Source: WTFY01 sp965214675
GTDB taxonomy: Bacteria > Pseudomonadota > Gammaproteobacteria > UBA4575
Assembly (NCBI GenBank): GCA_965214675.1
Contig: OZ243969.1
Span: forward strand, 1,116,001-1,180,000
Direction of reading: 5' to 3'
DNA: 64,000 bases
Every line of letters starts with the position of its first letter. Positions within the stretch are counted from its first letter, which is position 1. Below the pieces are notes generated by a model, which was not told where the DNA came from, did not search any database, and worked only from the letters and a program-made list of their open reading frames with translations. Position numbers and translations under genes: made by a program. This document shows, one piece after another, positions 26,561 to 35,032 of the stretch.

Positions 26561-27385
26561 TCAGCAGGATGTCTTGAGGTACCCGTCGCAGTTCTTGAGG
26601 GCTTGCACCTGTTCCACGCTCCCTTTGAAATCGCTATACCGCGGAGAGATCTCCTGGCCGACGAACAAAGAACTCCATCTTCTGCACCTGGCCTTCATGG
26701 TGCATTGTCCCGAGTCCACCGCGACCGGCCTGGTATCGTATCCTGTAACGCTACAGGTATCGCTGGCCTCGCTCGCATTCCATGCGCTCTTGCAGTTCTC
26801 AACCGTTACGGGGAGGGGGCAAGAGGTGGACAACTCGCTGTTGCAGTAATCGAGCTGTTTCACATCGTCGGCAGATCCGTAGAAGGACGCTGCCGTCGCC
26901 AGGGTCCCGCAGGAGGTCGAGACATGGCACTGCTGGCCTGATACCAACATGCTGTGGGATCCATAGGACGAGCCGCATTGTTGGCTGGCTGGGCTGTCGT
27001 CCCACGCCTCCTCGCATGCGGTCGCCAAGGCAGCTTGTTGGGCAGCGGAAAGGCAAGAGCTGACTTTGAGCTTGCCGTCGCAGCTCACCAGATTGCGCAT
27101 GTCATCCAGATCGCCGGTGACGGTTTGCATCTGCGATGCCCAGCCATTCGACTCCCGGCACCTGGTCGTGACGCTGCACTCTCCGTTTGAAGCCGTCATC
27201 CAGAACTGGTTGCTGGAAAATGGGCAATGCTCGGAGGCGTCGCTCGCGTCCCACGCGTCAAGACACTCGGCCTGCGTCGGACCGTCCTGGGCGCGGGCGG
27301 GCCCGGCTGCAACAAGAGCAGCGGCCAGCATGGCTGCCGCAAGGGCAATCGCCAGGCGCCCGGTTGAGGTTCGATTGGCTTTCAT
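26561..27385 (-). CDS. secreted protein with three six-cysteine modules (paralogue 1)
   Basis: From the ATG at 27385 (MKANRTSTGRLAIALAAAML) it has 274 residues; a GGGAG ribosome-binding site lies 8 bases before. A Sec signal peptide ends near GPARAQ. The mature part holds 18 cysteines in three tandem modules of about 70-80 residues, each with the spacing C-x4-W-x2-S-x-A-S-x2-C, then a CxV/M-x3-C pair, then L-x2-C-x-G/S-x-L-x3-C. Even cysteine numbers suggest disulfides formed in the periplasm. I do not recognise the family; the C-x-G-x-L ending recalls cyanovirin-type lectins faintly. It is the outermost gene of the block downstream of the MacB-like exporter. Confidence 0.8.
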   Translation of the reverse strand: MKANRTSTGRLAIALAAAMLAAALVAAGPARAQDGPTQAECLDAWDASDASEHCPFSSNQFWMTASNGECSVTTRCRESNGWASQMQTVTGDLDDMRNLVSCDGKLKVSSCLSAAQQAALATACEEAWDDSPASQQCGSSYGSHSMLVSGQQCHVSTSCGTLATAASFYGSADDVKQLDYCNSELSTSCPLPVTVENCKSAWNASEASDTCSVTGYDTRPVAVDSGQCTMKARCRRWSSLFVGQEISPRYSDFKGSVEQVQALKNCDGYLKTSC

Positions 27386-27490
27386 CACTTGTCTCCCTTG
27401 TACTGGATTCCCGGTTACTGATCGACAATCCGACTGGTCATGGTGAGTTTTTCCGCTTTGGACGGCGGCGGTCAAGGGTTTGCAGCAGTA

Positions 27491-28012
27491 TCAATCGCAG
27501 TACTGACCCGCGTTCCCGCATCCCGCCTTGACCGTTTGATCGTTGTCCTGGATCTGGCCGGTCAACGTCATCGTGCGCGGCATGGACCGGATGTTGGACG
27601 TCGGTGTGACCCACCCGGTGACGTCGCGGTAGAGCCCGTTGACCTCCTGGTCGTAGAGCTTGAGCTTGAAGACTTCCGGGTCTTCTTCATCGCTGTCGTC
27701 AATCGTGTCCACATAGACCTTCTGCTCCTTGACCCCCGAGTTGAAGGTCACGGTGCCGGTGGTCTCTTCGTAATCCTCACCCTTGACGGCCGCGCCGTCT
27801 TGCGTCTTGTACTTGTAGCGCACCGCCCAGCCGTTCGGCGCGGCCCCAAGCTTGACGGTGAACTCCATCGTCTCGCCCTCGGTGGTACCGGTGTCCGCGG
27901 CGTGCACCGCCTGCGGCACGACGAGCGCGACGCTCCCTGCCAGCACGATGGCTGCAAGGGCAGCTTGCCAAGCCCGGGTCATTACGGGTTTTTCATATGG
28001 TGTATTGTTCAT
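27491..28012 (-). CDS. small secreted Calx-beta domain protein
   Basis: 173 residues. A signal peptide (MNNTPYEKPVMTRAWQAALAAIV, split over residues 1-23, cleavage near VHAAD) is almost the same as that of the neighbouring six-cysteine protein at 28118-28942. One Calx-beta domain follows (residues about 40-130): GEDYEETTGTVTF, then VYVDTIDDSDEEDPEVFKLKL, with the acidic loop that can bind calcium. The tail has two cysteines (CGNAGQYC). RBS AAGGGGGAA lies 8 bases before the ATG. Same strand as both paralogues. Function unknown; adhesion or an exported accessory is possible. Confidence 0.78.
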   Translation of the reverse strand: MNNTPYEKPVMTRAWQAALAAIVLAGSVALVVPQAVHAADTGTTEGETMEFTVKLGAAPNGWAVRYKYKTQDGAAVKGEDYEETTGTVTFNSGVKEQKVYVDTIDDSDEEDPEVFKLKLYDQEVNGLYRDVTGWVTPTSNIRSMPRTMTLTGQIQDNDQTVKAGCGNAGQYCD

Positions 28013-28109
28013 GGACTCGTTCCCCCTTAGTCAGTGGTGGCAGGGCATGCATGGATCGACGTAGGTCTTGAGGTACATCAATAACGGCGACTGTCATGCC
28101 TCGTAAACA
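27941..28109. repeat. duplicated signal-peptide and upstream segment, copy A
   Basis: About 170 bases covering the signal-peptide codons of the Calx-beta gene, its ribosome-binding site and upstream leader. It is highly similar to 28871-29040, offset by about 930 bases in direct orientation, including the shared stretch GCATGGATCGACGTAGGTCT. It suggests a segmental duplication that gave the Calx-beta protein the expression and export signals of its neighbour. Confidence 0.8.
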
Positions 28110-28117
28110 CCGGAAAT

Positions 28118-28942
28118 TCAGCAGGATGCCTTGAGGTGCCCGTCGCAGTTCTTGAGGTTTGCCACCTGTCCCAGGTCCCCCTTGTACGAGGTTTCAACTG
28201 CAATGACTCCCCCAGTCTTCCCTAATGGATCATCAACCAGCTTTTCGCAATGGGTCTTTACGGAGCACTGTCCCGAATCCACTCCGACTTGGGTACTGTA
28301 GACGCCGGAATAGTTACAGGTTTGTTTGGCCGAACTCCCATTCCATGCGTTCGTGCATTTCGCGACCGTTGGGCAAGAGGTGGACAACTCGTTGTTGCAG
28401 AAATCGAGCTGTTTCACATCGTCGGGCGACCCGTAGAAGGACGCTCCCACCGCCAGGGTTCCACAGGAGGTCGAGACATGACATTGCACGCCTTGATAGG
28501 TCGATACGCTGTGGGATCCCGAGCCGCAATTCTTGCTGGCATCGCTGTCATCCCACGCCTCATTGCATGTTGTCTCCAGGGCGGCTTGTTGAGTAGCGTC
28601 GAGGCAAGAGCCGATTTTGAGCTTGCCGTCGCAGCTCACCAGATCGCGCATGTCATCCAGATCGCCGGTGACAGTTTGCTGGGTGGATGGCACGCCATTC
28701 AACTTCCGGCACCTGGCCGTGACGCTGCACTCTCCGTTCGGGGTGTCAAACCAGAATTGGGTGCCGGGTGCCGGGCAATGATCGGAGGCGTCACTCTCGT
28801 ACCAGGCACTAGCACAGTCGCCATATGTGGGGGCGGCGCGGGCAGGCCCAGCGGTGGCAAGGGCAGCGGCCAGCACGATGGCTGCAAAGGCAGCTTGCCA
28901 AGCCCGGGTCATTACGGGTATTTCATATGGTGTATTGCTCAT
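28118..28942 (-). CDS. secreted protein with three six-cysteine modules (paralogue 2)
   Basis: From the ATG at 28942 (MSNTPYEIPVMTRAWQAA) it has 274 residues, the same length as paralogue 1. RBS AAGGGGGAG lies 8 bases upstream. Signal peptide ends at GPARAAP. The mature part has 18 cysteines in three modules, with segments such as QTVTGDLDDMR and LVSCDGKLK shared with paralogue 1, and QCHVSTSCGTL in module 2 of both. It is a clear tandem paralogue and lies first of the three small secreted genes, 449 bases after the MacB-type permease gene. Function not recognised. Confidence 0.8.
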   Translation of the reverse strand: MSNTPYEIPVMTRAWQAAFAAIVLAAALATAGPARAAPTYGDCASAWYESDASDHCPAPGTQFWFDTPNGECSVTARCRKLNGVPSTQQTVTGDLDDMRDLVSCDGKLKIGSCLDATQQAALETTCNEAWDDSDASKNCGSGSHSVSTYQGVQCHVSTSCGTLAVGASFYGSPDDVKQLDFCNNELSTSCPTVAKCTNAWNGSSAKQTCNYSGVYSTQVGVDSGQCSVKTHCEKLVDDPLGKTGGVIAVETSYKGDLGQVANLKNCDGHLKASC

Positions 28943-29040
28943 GATCTGGCTCCCCCTTAGCGAGTGATAGCAGGTCAATGCATGGATCGACGTAGGTCTT
29001 GGGGTACATCAATAACGGCGACTGTCATGCCTCGCAAACA
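28871..29040. repeat. duplicated signal-peptide and upstream segment, copy B
   Basis: Partner of 27941-28109. It spans the signal-peptide codons of the second six-cysteine gene and about 95 bases upstream. Differences from copy A are scattered single bases and a one-base length change. Confidence 0.8.
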
Positions 29041-29391
29041 TCCAGTGCCATTCCACGCTTTTACATTCCACCATTTCAGTATAAAAGCAGCCAAGATCGT
29101 ACGCCACTTTAGCCCGTAATAACTTATAGCCTGTAATGCATGAGGAGGCAGGCATGACGGCGATGGTGCCCTGCCCATCAGCCAAGGGGACTTGGGATAT
29201 ACCGAAGTGATGCAACCCGATCATGCGGCAGCTTGACCCTGCCTCTGGACACAACCCCTTCCATGGTCTTTGACAGGCGGTTCGGCCCCGCAAGCCTGTT
29301 CTTCCTGGCTGACAACAATCCGCCTCGAGGTCATGGCACGGGCAGTCCCGCACACATCCCTTCGCCATGGTTATGTCGCCGGCGCGTACGC
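28943..29391. other. intergenic region between permease gene and secreted-protein genes
   Basis: About 449 bases. The part next to the secreted-protein gene is repeat copy B and probably contains its promoter. The rest, to 29391, shows no supported gene on either strand. Confidence 0.5.
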
Positions 29392-30609
29392 CTACTTGCC
29401 TTGAAGTCCCGCGATCGGATCAAGCCGCGAGGCTTGATGTGCGGGCTGGAACCCGAAGAACAGACCTACTGCCGTCGCCGTGCTGAGACCACTCACCACG
29501 GAGAGGCCCGAGATCAGAAAGTCCCAGCTGGTGAAGCGGCAGATCACCCAGGTTGCCGCCAACCCAAGCACAATGCCAAGCACGCCACCCACGATTGTCA
29601 GGATGAGGGATTCGATAAGGAACTGGCTCCTTATGTCCCTTTGTCGTGCGCCCAAGGCACGGCGGATGGAGATTTCCGCGCGCCGCTCTGTCACAGACAC
29701 GAGCATGATGTTCATGATCCCGATCCCGCCGACGATCAGCGAAATACTGCCCACTGCACCTAGCAACAGGGTAAAGATCCCCATTTGTGCCTCCATCCGG
29801 GCGATCAATTCCTTTGCGGTGACGATATCGAGGCCGAGATCGGGCGAACGTTTGCGGAAAAACGACTGGATATCCTCCACCACCACTTCGTGATGAGTGC
29901 TGGCGCGCGACCGGGCGATGATGACCTCGACTCCGGGATCGGAGACGATCCGCTGTGCCGTGGTTATCGGGACAAAAACGGATTTGTCTGCGCTCACCTG
30001 GACCGGCAGCGCATAGCTCTCCGCCTTGCTTTCCAGCACGCCCACAACGGTGAACAGAACCCCATCGGCCTCGAGGAGCACTCCCAAAAGGTGGTCCTCT
30101 CCCTGCCCGCGCATCGCTTCCGCAACCTCGGCACCAATGACGCACCAGTACCTGTCGACATCCAGGTCCGAAATGAACCGACCCGCCTGTAGCGTCAGCC
30201 TGTTCACGCCTGCAAAGGACTGGGTGACGCCCTGAATCGATCCCCGTCCGACCTCCCGGCCGGCGAAACGAAATGTTCCGCGCCCCGATATTCTAGGGGC
30301 CGCCTCCATAATTGACGGGACTGTCGTCAATTGCATGGCGTCTGCAAGGCCGATCCCGTTTGCGTGGGTACCGGCAGCCTTGCGGACGACGACGATGTCA
30401 GTACCAAGTGCCTCAAACTGCTTGCGGGCCTGCTCCTTGGCAATCTCGCCCAGCGAGACCATTGTAATGACCGACGAGATGCCAATCATGACACCAACCA
30501 AGCCCAGTACCGTACGCATTCCCGCCTTGCGCAAACTGTCGACCGCCTCGCGGGCATTGGCCAAAAGGACCGAGAAGGTTCGCGATGCCATCCTGGGAGC
30601 CTGCCTCAC
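29392..30609 (-). CDS. MacB-type ABC transporter permease
   Basis: 405 residues. One N-terminal membrane span (GMRTVLGLVGVMIGISSVITMVS, about residues 30-52), a large periplasmic MacB_PCD domain, and three C-terminal spans (FtsX domain, about 278-390) with the GGIGIMNIMLVSVTERRAEI and IRRALGARQRDI signatures. Such permeases use ATP to push periplasmic substrates into a TolC channel rather than to translocate across the inner membrane. The start is a GTG overlapping the ATPase stop as GTGA. Here permease and ATPase are separate genes, unlike E. coli MacB. Confidence 0.9.
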   Translation of the reverse strand: MRQAPRMASRTFSVLLANAREAVDSLRKAGMRTVLGLVGVMIGISSVITMVSLGEIAKEQARKQFEALGTDIVVVRKAAGTHANGIGLADAMQLTTVPSIMEAAPRISGRGTFRFAGREVGRGSIQGVTQSFAGVNRLTLQAGRFISDLDVDRYWCVIGAEVAEAMRGQGEDHLLGVLLEADGVLFTVVGVLESKAESYALPVQVSADKSVFVPITTAQRIVSDPGVEVIIARSRASTHHEVVVEDIQSFFRKRSPDLGLDIVTAKELIARMEAQMGIFTLLLGAVGSISLIVGGIGIMNIMLVSVTERRAEISIRRALGARQRDIRSQFLIESLILTIVGGVLGIVLGLAATWVICRFTSWDFLISGLSVVSGLSTATAVGLFFGFQPAHQASRLDPIAGLQGK

Positions 30610-31346
30610 ACCCCGGGCAACGCTGCGACACCCGGGCGGTCTCCGGGCTGCTGCGGGTCGAGACCGGAACGCTGGACTTCCAGTTCGAAGAGTCTGCCGT
30701 CACGAATGCGCGTCTGCCGCGCGCACTGGCGTGCGACCGAGGGGTCATGCGTAATTATCAGGATCGTGATCCCCTGCTCTGTATTCAGCCGCAGCAACAA
30801 CTCCATCACCTCGGTAGCCGTGCCAGTGTCCAGTGCACCAGTGGGCTCGTCGGCAAGAAGCAGTGCGGGCTCCCCCACCAGCGCCCGGGCGATGGCAACC
30901 CTCTGCTTTTGCCCTCCGGAAAGCTGGTCGGGTCGGTGGCCGATCCGGTCTCCCATTCCAACGCGCTCCAGAATCACCTGTGCACGACGGTGCATTTCCA
31001 GCCGCCCGGCACCCCGGTACACCAGCGGCAAGCAGACATTCTCGAGCGCAGTCAGCTGTGGCAGCAGGTGGAAAGACTGGAATACGAAGCCAATATGCCG
31101 GTTTCGCAGGGCAGACAGTTCGTCGTCCCGCAGACCGGAGATATCTCGCCCATCCAGGAGACAGGTGCCCGAGGTCGGGCGGTCCAGCAGACCGATAATA
31201 TTCATGAGCGTCGTCTTGCCACTGCCCGATGGCCCCATGATCGATATCAGGTCTCCCGCATCGACCTCCAGATCGACATCTTGCAGGACCTCGGTCATAA
31301 CCGGCCCCACCCGGTAGGACCTGCAAATATCGGCCAGCTTCAACAT
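30606..31346 (-). CDS. ABC transporter ATP-binding protein (MacB/LolD type)
   Basis: 246 residues. Walker A GPSGSGKTT near residue 39, Q-loop FQSFHLLPQLT, signature LSGGQKQRVAIARAL, Walker B LLLADEPTGALD and H-loop ITHD are intact; the MNIIGLLDRPTSG segment is typical of the MacB/LolD group. It energises the permease encoded four bases downstream by overlap. The C-terminal 20 residues (QRSGLDPQQPGDRPG) are an unusual proline-rich extension. Confidence 0.93.
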   Translation of the reverse strand: MLKLADICRSYRVGPVMTEVLQDVDLEVDAGDLISIMGPSGSGKTTLMNIIGLLDRPTSGTCLLDGRDISGLRDDELSALRNRHIGFVFQSFHLLPQLTALENVCLPLVYRGAGRLEMHRRAQVILERVGMGDRIGHRPDQLSGGQKQRVAIARALVGEPALLLADEPTGALDTGTATEVMELLLRLNTEQGITILIITHDPSVARQCARQTRIRDGRLFELEVQRSGLDPQQPGDRPGVAALPGV

Positions 31347-31384
31347 CTCCCTCCGGTACCTCCGTCAATGCATCCTGTTGCGGA

Positions 31385-33160
31385 TCATCGGGACAGGACA
31401 ACTTTATCGCCGGGTGAGAGACCCTTCACCACTTCGACCGAGTCGAGTGTAGTGAGACCCAGCTCGACCGCGCGCCGCTCTGCGACACCATCTTCCCCGG
31501 TGATGACACGCAGCCAGGCCTGGTCACCTTTCTGCTTGATCGCATCGATCGGAACCAGCAGGGCCGCCGGACGGTGATGAACGACGATGGTGACATGAGC
31601 CGACATGCCCACTCGCAACTGGTCAACAGCCCCTGCCTCCAGCCTGTCCAGCGTGACGACAACCTCGAATTGTGGTGCGTTGCGCCGCCGCCTCTTGGGA
31701 TCTGCCCGCGAAGAGACGCGGGTCACGATTCCCCCGACCTTCAGACCGGGAAATCCGGGGCCAGTGATCCAGGCCTGCTGGCCAGCCCCGACCTTTCTTA
31801 TGTCCACCTCGTCCACGCTCGTGATCACGGAGAGGCGCTCCAGGTCCGCGATACTCAGCAGCAGTTCCCCCTGTGCCACTGGGCGACCCTTCGTCAGGGA
31901 CTTGGCCCTTGGGCTGTCTGCTGCCATGATGACCCCGGCGATCGGTGCCCTGATGCGCGCCAGTTCCAGTCTTTTCTCATGCGCGCGCAGGCGATCCTCG
32001 GCTGTCCTGGCCTCCAGCTGCGCCACCCGCATCGCCTCGTCACCGCCGCGCGCCCTCACTACGTCCAGCTCCCGCTCGGCCTCCTCGACATCCAGAATCC
32101 GGTTCTGCCGCTGCCGCTGCGCATCTTCGTGCTGCGAAGCAGGAACAAGCCCCTGCTCCAGAAGAAAGGCAGTCGTCCCGAGCTGCCGTTCTGCGTCATC
32201 CAGCGCAATCTTCGCCCGTCGCAAGGCGCGCCGTGCGCGCGTCATGTCGGTACTGTTCTCCCAGTTCTCGATTTCGACAAGCTGGTCGCGTGCCTTGATA
32301 TGATCGATCTGGACCCGCCGATGGTCTTCGACAAGCTGGCCGGTGTCGAGATCGATCAGCGGATCGCCTTCTGCCACCCGATTCCCGGGAACTGCATGCA
32401 CCGTGCTTACGTGGCTTTCAACCGGACTCACGATCTCGGTGACACGGCCCGGAGCCAGGTAGCCCTGCAGCGCGATGGTCGAACGAAATTCGCGAGGGGT
32501 GACCGTCACAGTCTGCAACGCTGCCAGGCTGCCAGCTTCGATGTCCGGACGAGCGTCGGACACAGTGGTACTGAATAAATCCAGCGGTCGAACGTACCAG
32601 GTGCCGATCACGAGGAACAGTACCAGGACGAACAGCATCGCCGCGCCACGCACCGTGCGAACACGTTTCGTCATTGCCGAGAGCGTCTCGCTCCTGGCCT
32701 CAAGTTCACGATAGGCATTCTGGAGATCACCCAGTTGCGTCTTGATCACCGTCGCCTGGCGCAGCTCGGTCTCACGTAACTCCCGGACCTCCGTGATATC
32801 GGAGACTACGGCGATGATCGCCACCCGCTGCGTCCGGGAGGCTTCTTCCGACATCAGGCAGGAGGTAGTGATGGACAGGGATCGAGACTCCTCGCCAACG
32901 CGAACCCGCGTGATGCGCCGTGCCATGTCTCCGCGTTCGATAACGGCGTCGAAGATAATCTGGACGAACTCGTCGAAACCCTCGAACTCGACAAAAAGCT
33001 CCCCAAAGGAACGCCCGATCGTGTCGTCGGAGTCGAACCCGAACATTCGACAGAAGGCGGCATTTGTCATCCTGATCGACCCATCGAAATCAATGACGAT
33101 CACCCCGTCGGACAGGCTCTCCAGAAGCGTCCGGTAAATGTCAGGGTCACGACTTGTCAT
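31385..33160 (-). CDS. PAS domain fused to periplasmic efflux adaptor (membrane fusion protein)
   Basis: 591 residues in an unusual order. Residues 1-125 form a PAS domain (LLESLSDGVIVIDFDGSIRM, MTNAAFCRMFGF, then VVSDITEVREL), followed by a predicted coiled coil to about 165 and one membrane span at 172-190. The rest is an HlyD/MacA-like adaptor: a lipoyl half near EIVSPVESHVSTV, a long helical hairpin at about 285-400, and barrel-sandwich and beta-barrel parts (RAPIAGVIMAADS, VTSVDEVDIRKVG). Normal adaptors start directly at the membrane span. The start overlaps the TolC-like gene by four bases (ATGA). I infer a cytoplasmic sensor coupled to the exporter. Confidence 0.88.
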   Translation of the reverse strand: MTSRDPDIYRTLLESLSDGVIVIDFDGSIRMTNAAFCRMFGFDSDDTIGRSFGELFVEFEGFDEFVQIIFDAVIERGDMARRITRVRVGEESRSLSITTSCLMSEEASRTQRVAIIAVVSDITEVRELRETELRQATVIKTQLGDLQNAYRELEARSETLSAMTKRVRTVRGAAMLFVLVLFLVIGTWYVRPLDLFSTTVSDARPDIEAGSLAALQTVTVTPREFRSTIALQGYLAPGRVTEIVSPVESHVSTVHAVPGNRVAEGDPLIDLDTGQLVEDHRRVQIDHIKARDQLVEIENWENSTDMTRARRALRRAKIALDDAERQLGTTAFLLEQGLVPASQHEDAQRQRQNRILDVEEAERELDVVRARGGDEAMRVAQLEARTAEDRLRAHEKRLELARIRAPIAGVIMAADSPRAKSLTKGRPVAQGELLLSIADLERLSVITSVDEVDIRKVGAGQQAWITGPGFPGLKVGGIVTRVSSRADPKRRRRNAPQFEVVVTLDRLEAGAVDQLRVGMSAHVTIVVHHRPAALLVPIDAIKQKGDQAWLRVITGEDGVAERRAVELGLTTLDSVEVVKGLSPGDKVVLSR

Positions 33161-34671
33161 TGCGCAATCACCTCCAACCGAATGTCCCAGCGATCCAGTG
33201 TTTGTCCGGAAATCTGGTCGAGGCGTGTCTGCGCATCGAGCCAGGCGAGAATCGCGTCCGCCTCGGCCTGCTCTGCCCGGGCCAGCTCCTCCTCGGAAGC
33301 TGCCACCTCAAAGGTGGACGACAAGCCCTGACCAAACTTCGCCTCTTCTACTGCCAGATTGCTTTCTGCCAGCACGCGCGCATCGCGCGCCAGCTCGGTC
33401 AGACGGACATTCACCGCAACATCGTTCTTCGCCTGACGCAGCGCAACCCCGATCGACTCACGCAGTTCAATGACACTCCTCTCTGCCTTCCTGAGTGTAG
33501 TACGAGCCCTGAGATGCTGAAGCTCGGGCTCCTGGTCGTTCAGGGGAACCCTAGCGTCCATTCGCACCAGAGTGTCTGTTCGTCCAGCATCGTCATGGCT
33601 CCATTCGAGCCTGAGGTCAAGGTCCGGCAACAGATTATTACGAGCTACCGTCAACCCGATCCTGGCGACATCGACCCGCAACCCGGCCTGAAGATAATCA
33701 GCGCGGTGGCGCAGCGCGTCTTCGAATGCTGGTGCAAAGACAGCGTCCTGCTGCCCAGCCCTCAATTCCTCCAGCGGACGAATTCGGATCGCACGATCCA
33801 GTTCCAGGATGTTGATCAGGCCGAATTGTGCGGCCTCCAGGCGGTTTCGTGCCCGGACCAGCGCCAGTTCCCTGGTCGCGACTGCCGCTTCGGACCGCCC
33901 TGCTTCGCGTCGTGCCACACGCCCCGCGCGTATCAGCGCACGGGTTGCCTTAAGCTGCTCGCGGGCACGCTGCAACGAGACCTCGCTAATCTCCACTTGC
34001 CGTACTGCTCCGATCAGCGCCCGATATGCCCTGATCACGGCAACAACCAGGTCTTCCGCCGTCTGGCGAAAGGCCAGGATGTTGATCCGCTCTTCAAGCT
34101 GCGCCCGCCGCACTGTCGCGCTGTCGACACTGGCCCAAGCCCCTTTTAACAGAGGCTGAGAGAAGCTTAAAGTCTGCGATCCAGAGTCATCGAACTCCTT
34201 GGACAGGGCCTGATCCAGCCTGAGCGCGAATGAGCCGCCAGTGGGAACGCGCAGACTCGTCTGGACACCGACTCCAGCCTTCTGGTCTTGCCGATCCCTG
34301 CTGGCGAAGGGGCCGACGGTAAACTTGGGGCTCCAGCGGTCCTCGGCCACGCCCAGTGAAAACCTCTGCACCTCCCGGTCGAGCCGGCTGTTGAGAAGCG
34401 GCCGATTGCGCTCCAGTGCCAGCCCGATCGCATCCTTCAGCGTCAGATCGCAAACAGTGGCAGCGCAGGCAAGAGGATTATCCGTCTTCACAGGAGCGGC
34501 GGAAATCGTCAGGGGTGCCCAAAGGCACAGAATGATAAAAACGGTACCGAAACGCCTCGCCGGGTCAAGCTGGAACGATGCACGTGAATACATGCCTTGC
34601 ATCAAGTGATCGGTGCCTGCTCGAGCTGTCTCGTCAAAAGCCACGTCGGACACATTCCATTCTTCCTCCAT
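33157..34671 (-). CDS. TolC-family outer membrane efflux protein
   Basis: Up to 504 residues; the true start may be an internal ATG (34602 or 34593) that places a signal peptide (FGTVFIILCLWAPLTISAAP) close to the N terminus. Two homologous halves of the OEP fold are visible, each with long alpha-helical stretches rich in Ala, Arg and Glu (for example LEERINILAFRQTAEDL and RVDVARIGLTVARNNLLPDL). It would form the outer membrane channel of the adjacent MacAB-like exporter. First gene of the four-gene set, whose genes overlap or nearly touch. Confidence 0.88.
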   Translation of the reverse strand: MEEEWNVSDVAFDETARAGTDHLMQGMYSRASFQLDPARRFGTVFIILCLWAPLTISAAPVKTDNPLACAATVCDLTLKDAIGLALERNRPLLNSRLDREVQRFSLGVAEDRWSPKFTVGPFASRDRQDQKAGVGVQTSLRVPTGGSFALRLDQALSKEFDDSGSQTLSFSQPLLKGAWASVDSATVRRAQLEERINILAFRQTAEDLVVAVIRAYRALIGAVRQVEISEVSLQRAREQLKATRALIRAGRVARREAGRSEAAVATRELALVRARNRLEAAQFGLINILELDRAIRIRPLEELRAGQQDAVFAPAFEDALRHRADYLQAGLRVDVARIGLTVARNNLLPDLDLRLEWSHDDAGRTDTLVRMDARVPLNDQEPELQHLRARTTLRKAERSVIELRESIGVALRQAKNDVAVNVRLTELARDARVLAESNLAVEEAKFGQGLSSTFEVAASEEELARAEQAEADAILAWLDAQTRLDQISGQTLDRWDIRLEVIAQ

Positions 34672-35032
34672 GCCGATAGTGTATCCGTTTGAAATCGAAC
34701 TTGCTTTATGTAGCTTTGATGGTCCAATAGAAGATGAGCCTGAAGGCGTTTATTCGGGATCCAAAGCCTGTCTGTCGGCCCAGTCAGCCAGGCTGTATCA
34801 CATGGGGATCCGCCCGCCGGTCAGGCGTTCCACACTGGCCGATGCCAACGAAAGAAGGGACTGAGCTTTGCCGAGCTGCCCAACGGCTGATCGATCATTT
34901 TCAAAAGCGACCACTGTGTCGTGAGTTAGCTCCTTTTTCGATTCAATGATTGGCAGGCTGTACCCCTGAACTTTGTGCTCAACGAATACCCGGGGAGAAA
35001 ATGACGACAAGTCTTTCATCAATGTCTTGCAC
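34672..35032. other. intergenic region with a doubtful 73-codon frame
   Basis: About 360 bases between bamC (ending 35033) and the TolC-like gene. A minus-strand frame from ATG 35019 to 34798 could encode 73 residues (begins MKDLSSFSPRVFVEHKV) but it has only a weak AGGTG 11 bases upstream and no recognised family. In many relatives purC follows bamC; it is absent here, so the accessory block may have displaced it. Confidence 0.3.

Noticed and set aside
29009..29368. 119-codon minus-strand frame between permease and secreted-protein genes
   Set aside because: Runs through the duplicated non-coding leader and lacks family similarity or RBS.
30585..31577. 330-codon plus-strand frame opposite the ABC ATPase
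   Set aside because: Shadow in a GC-rich region; the ATPase has all motifs.
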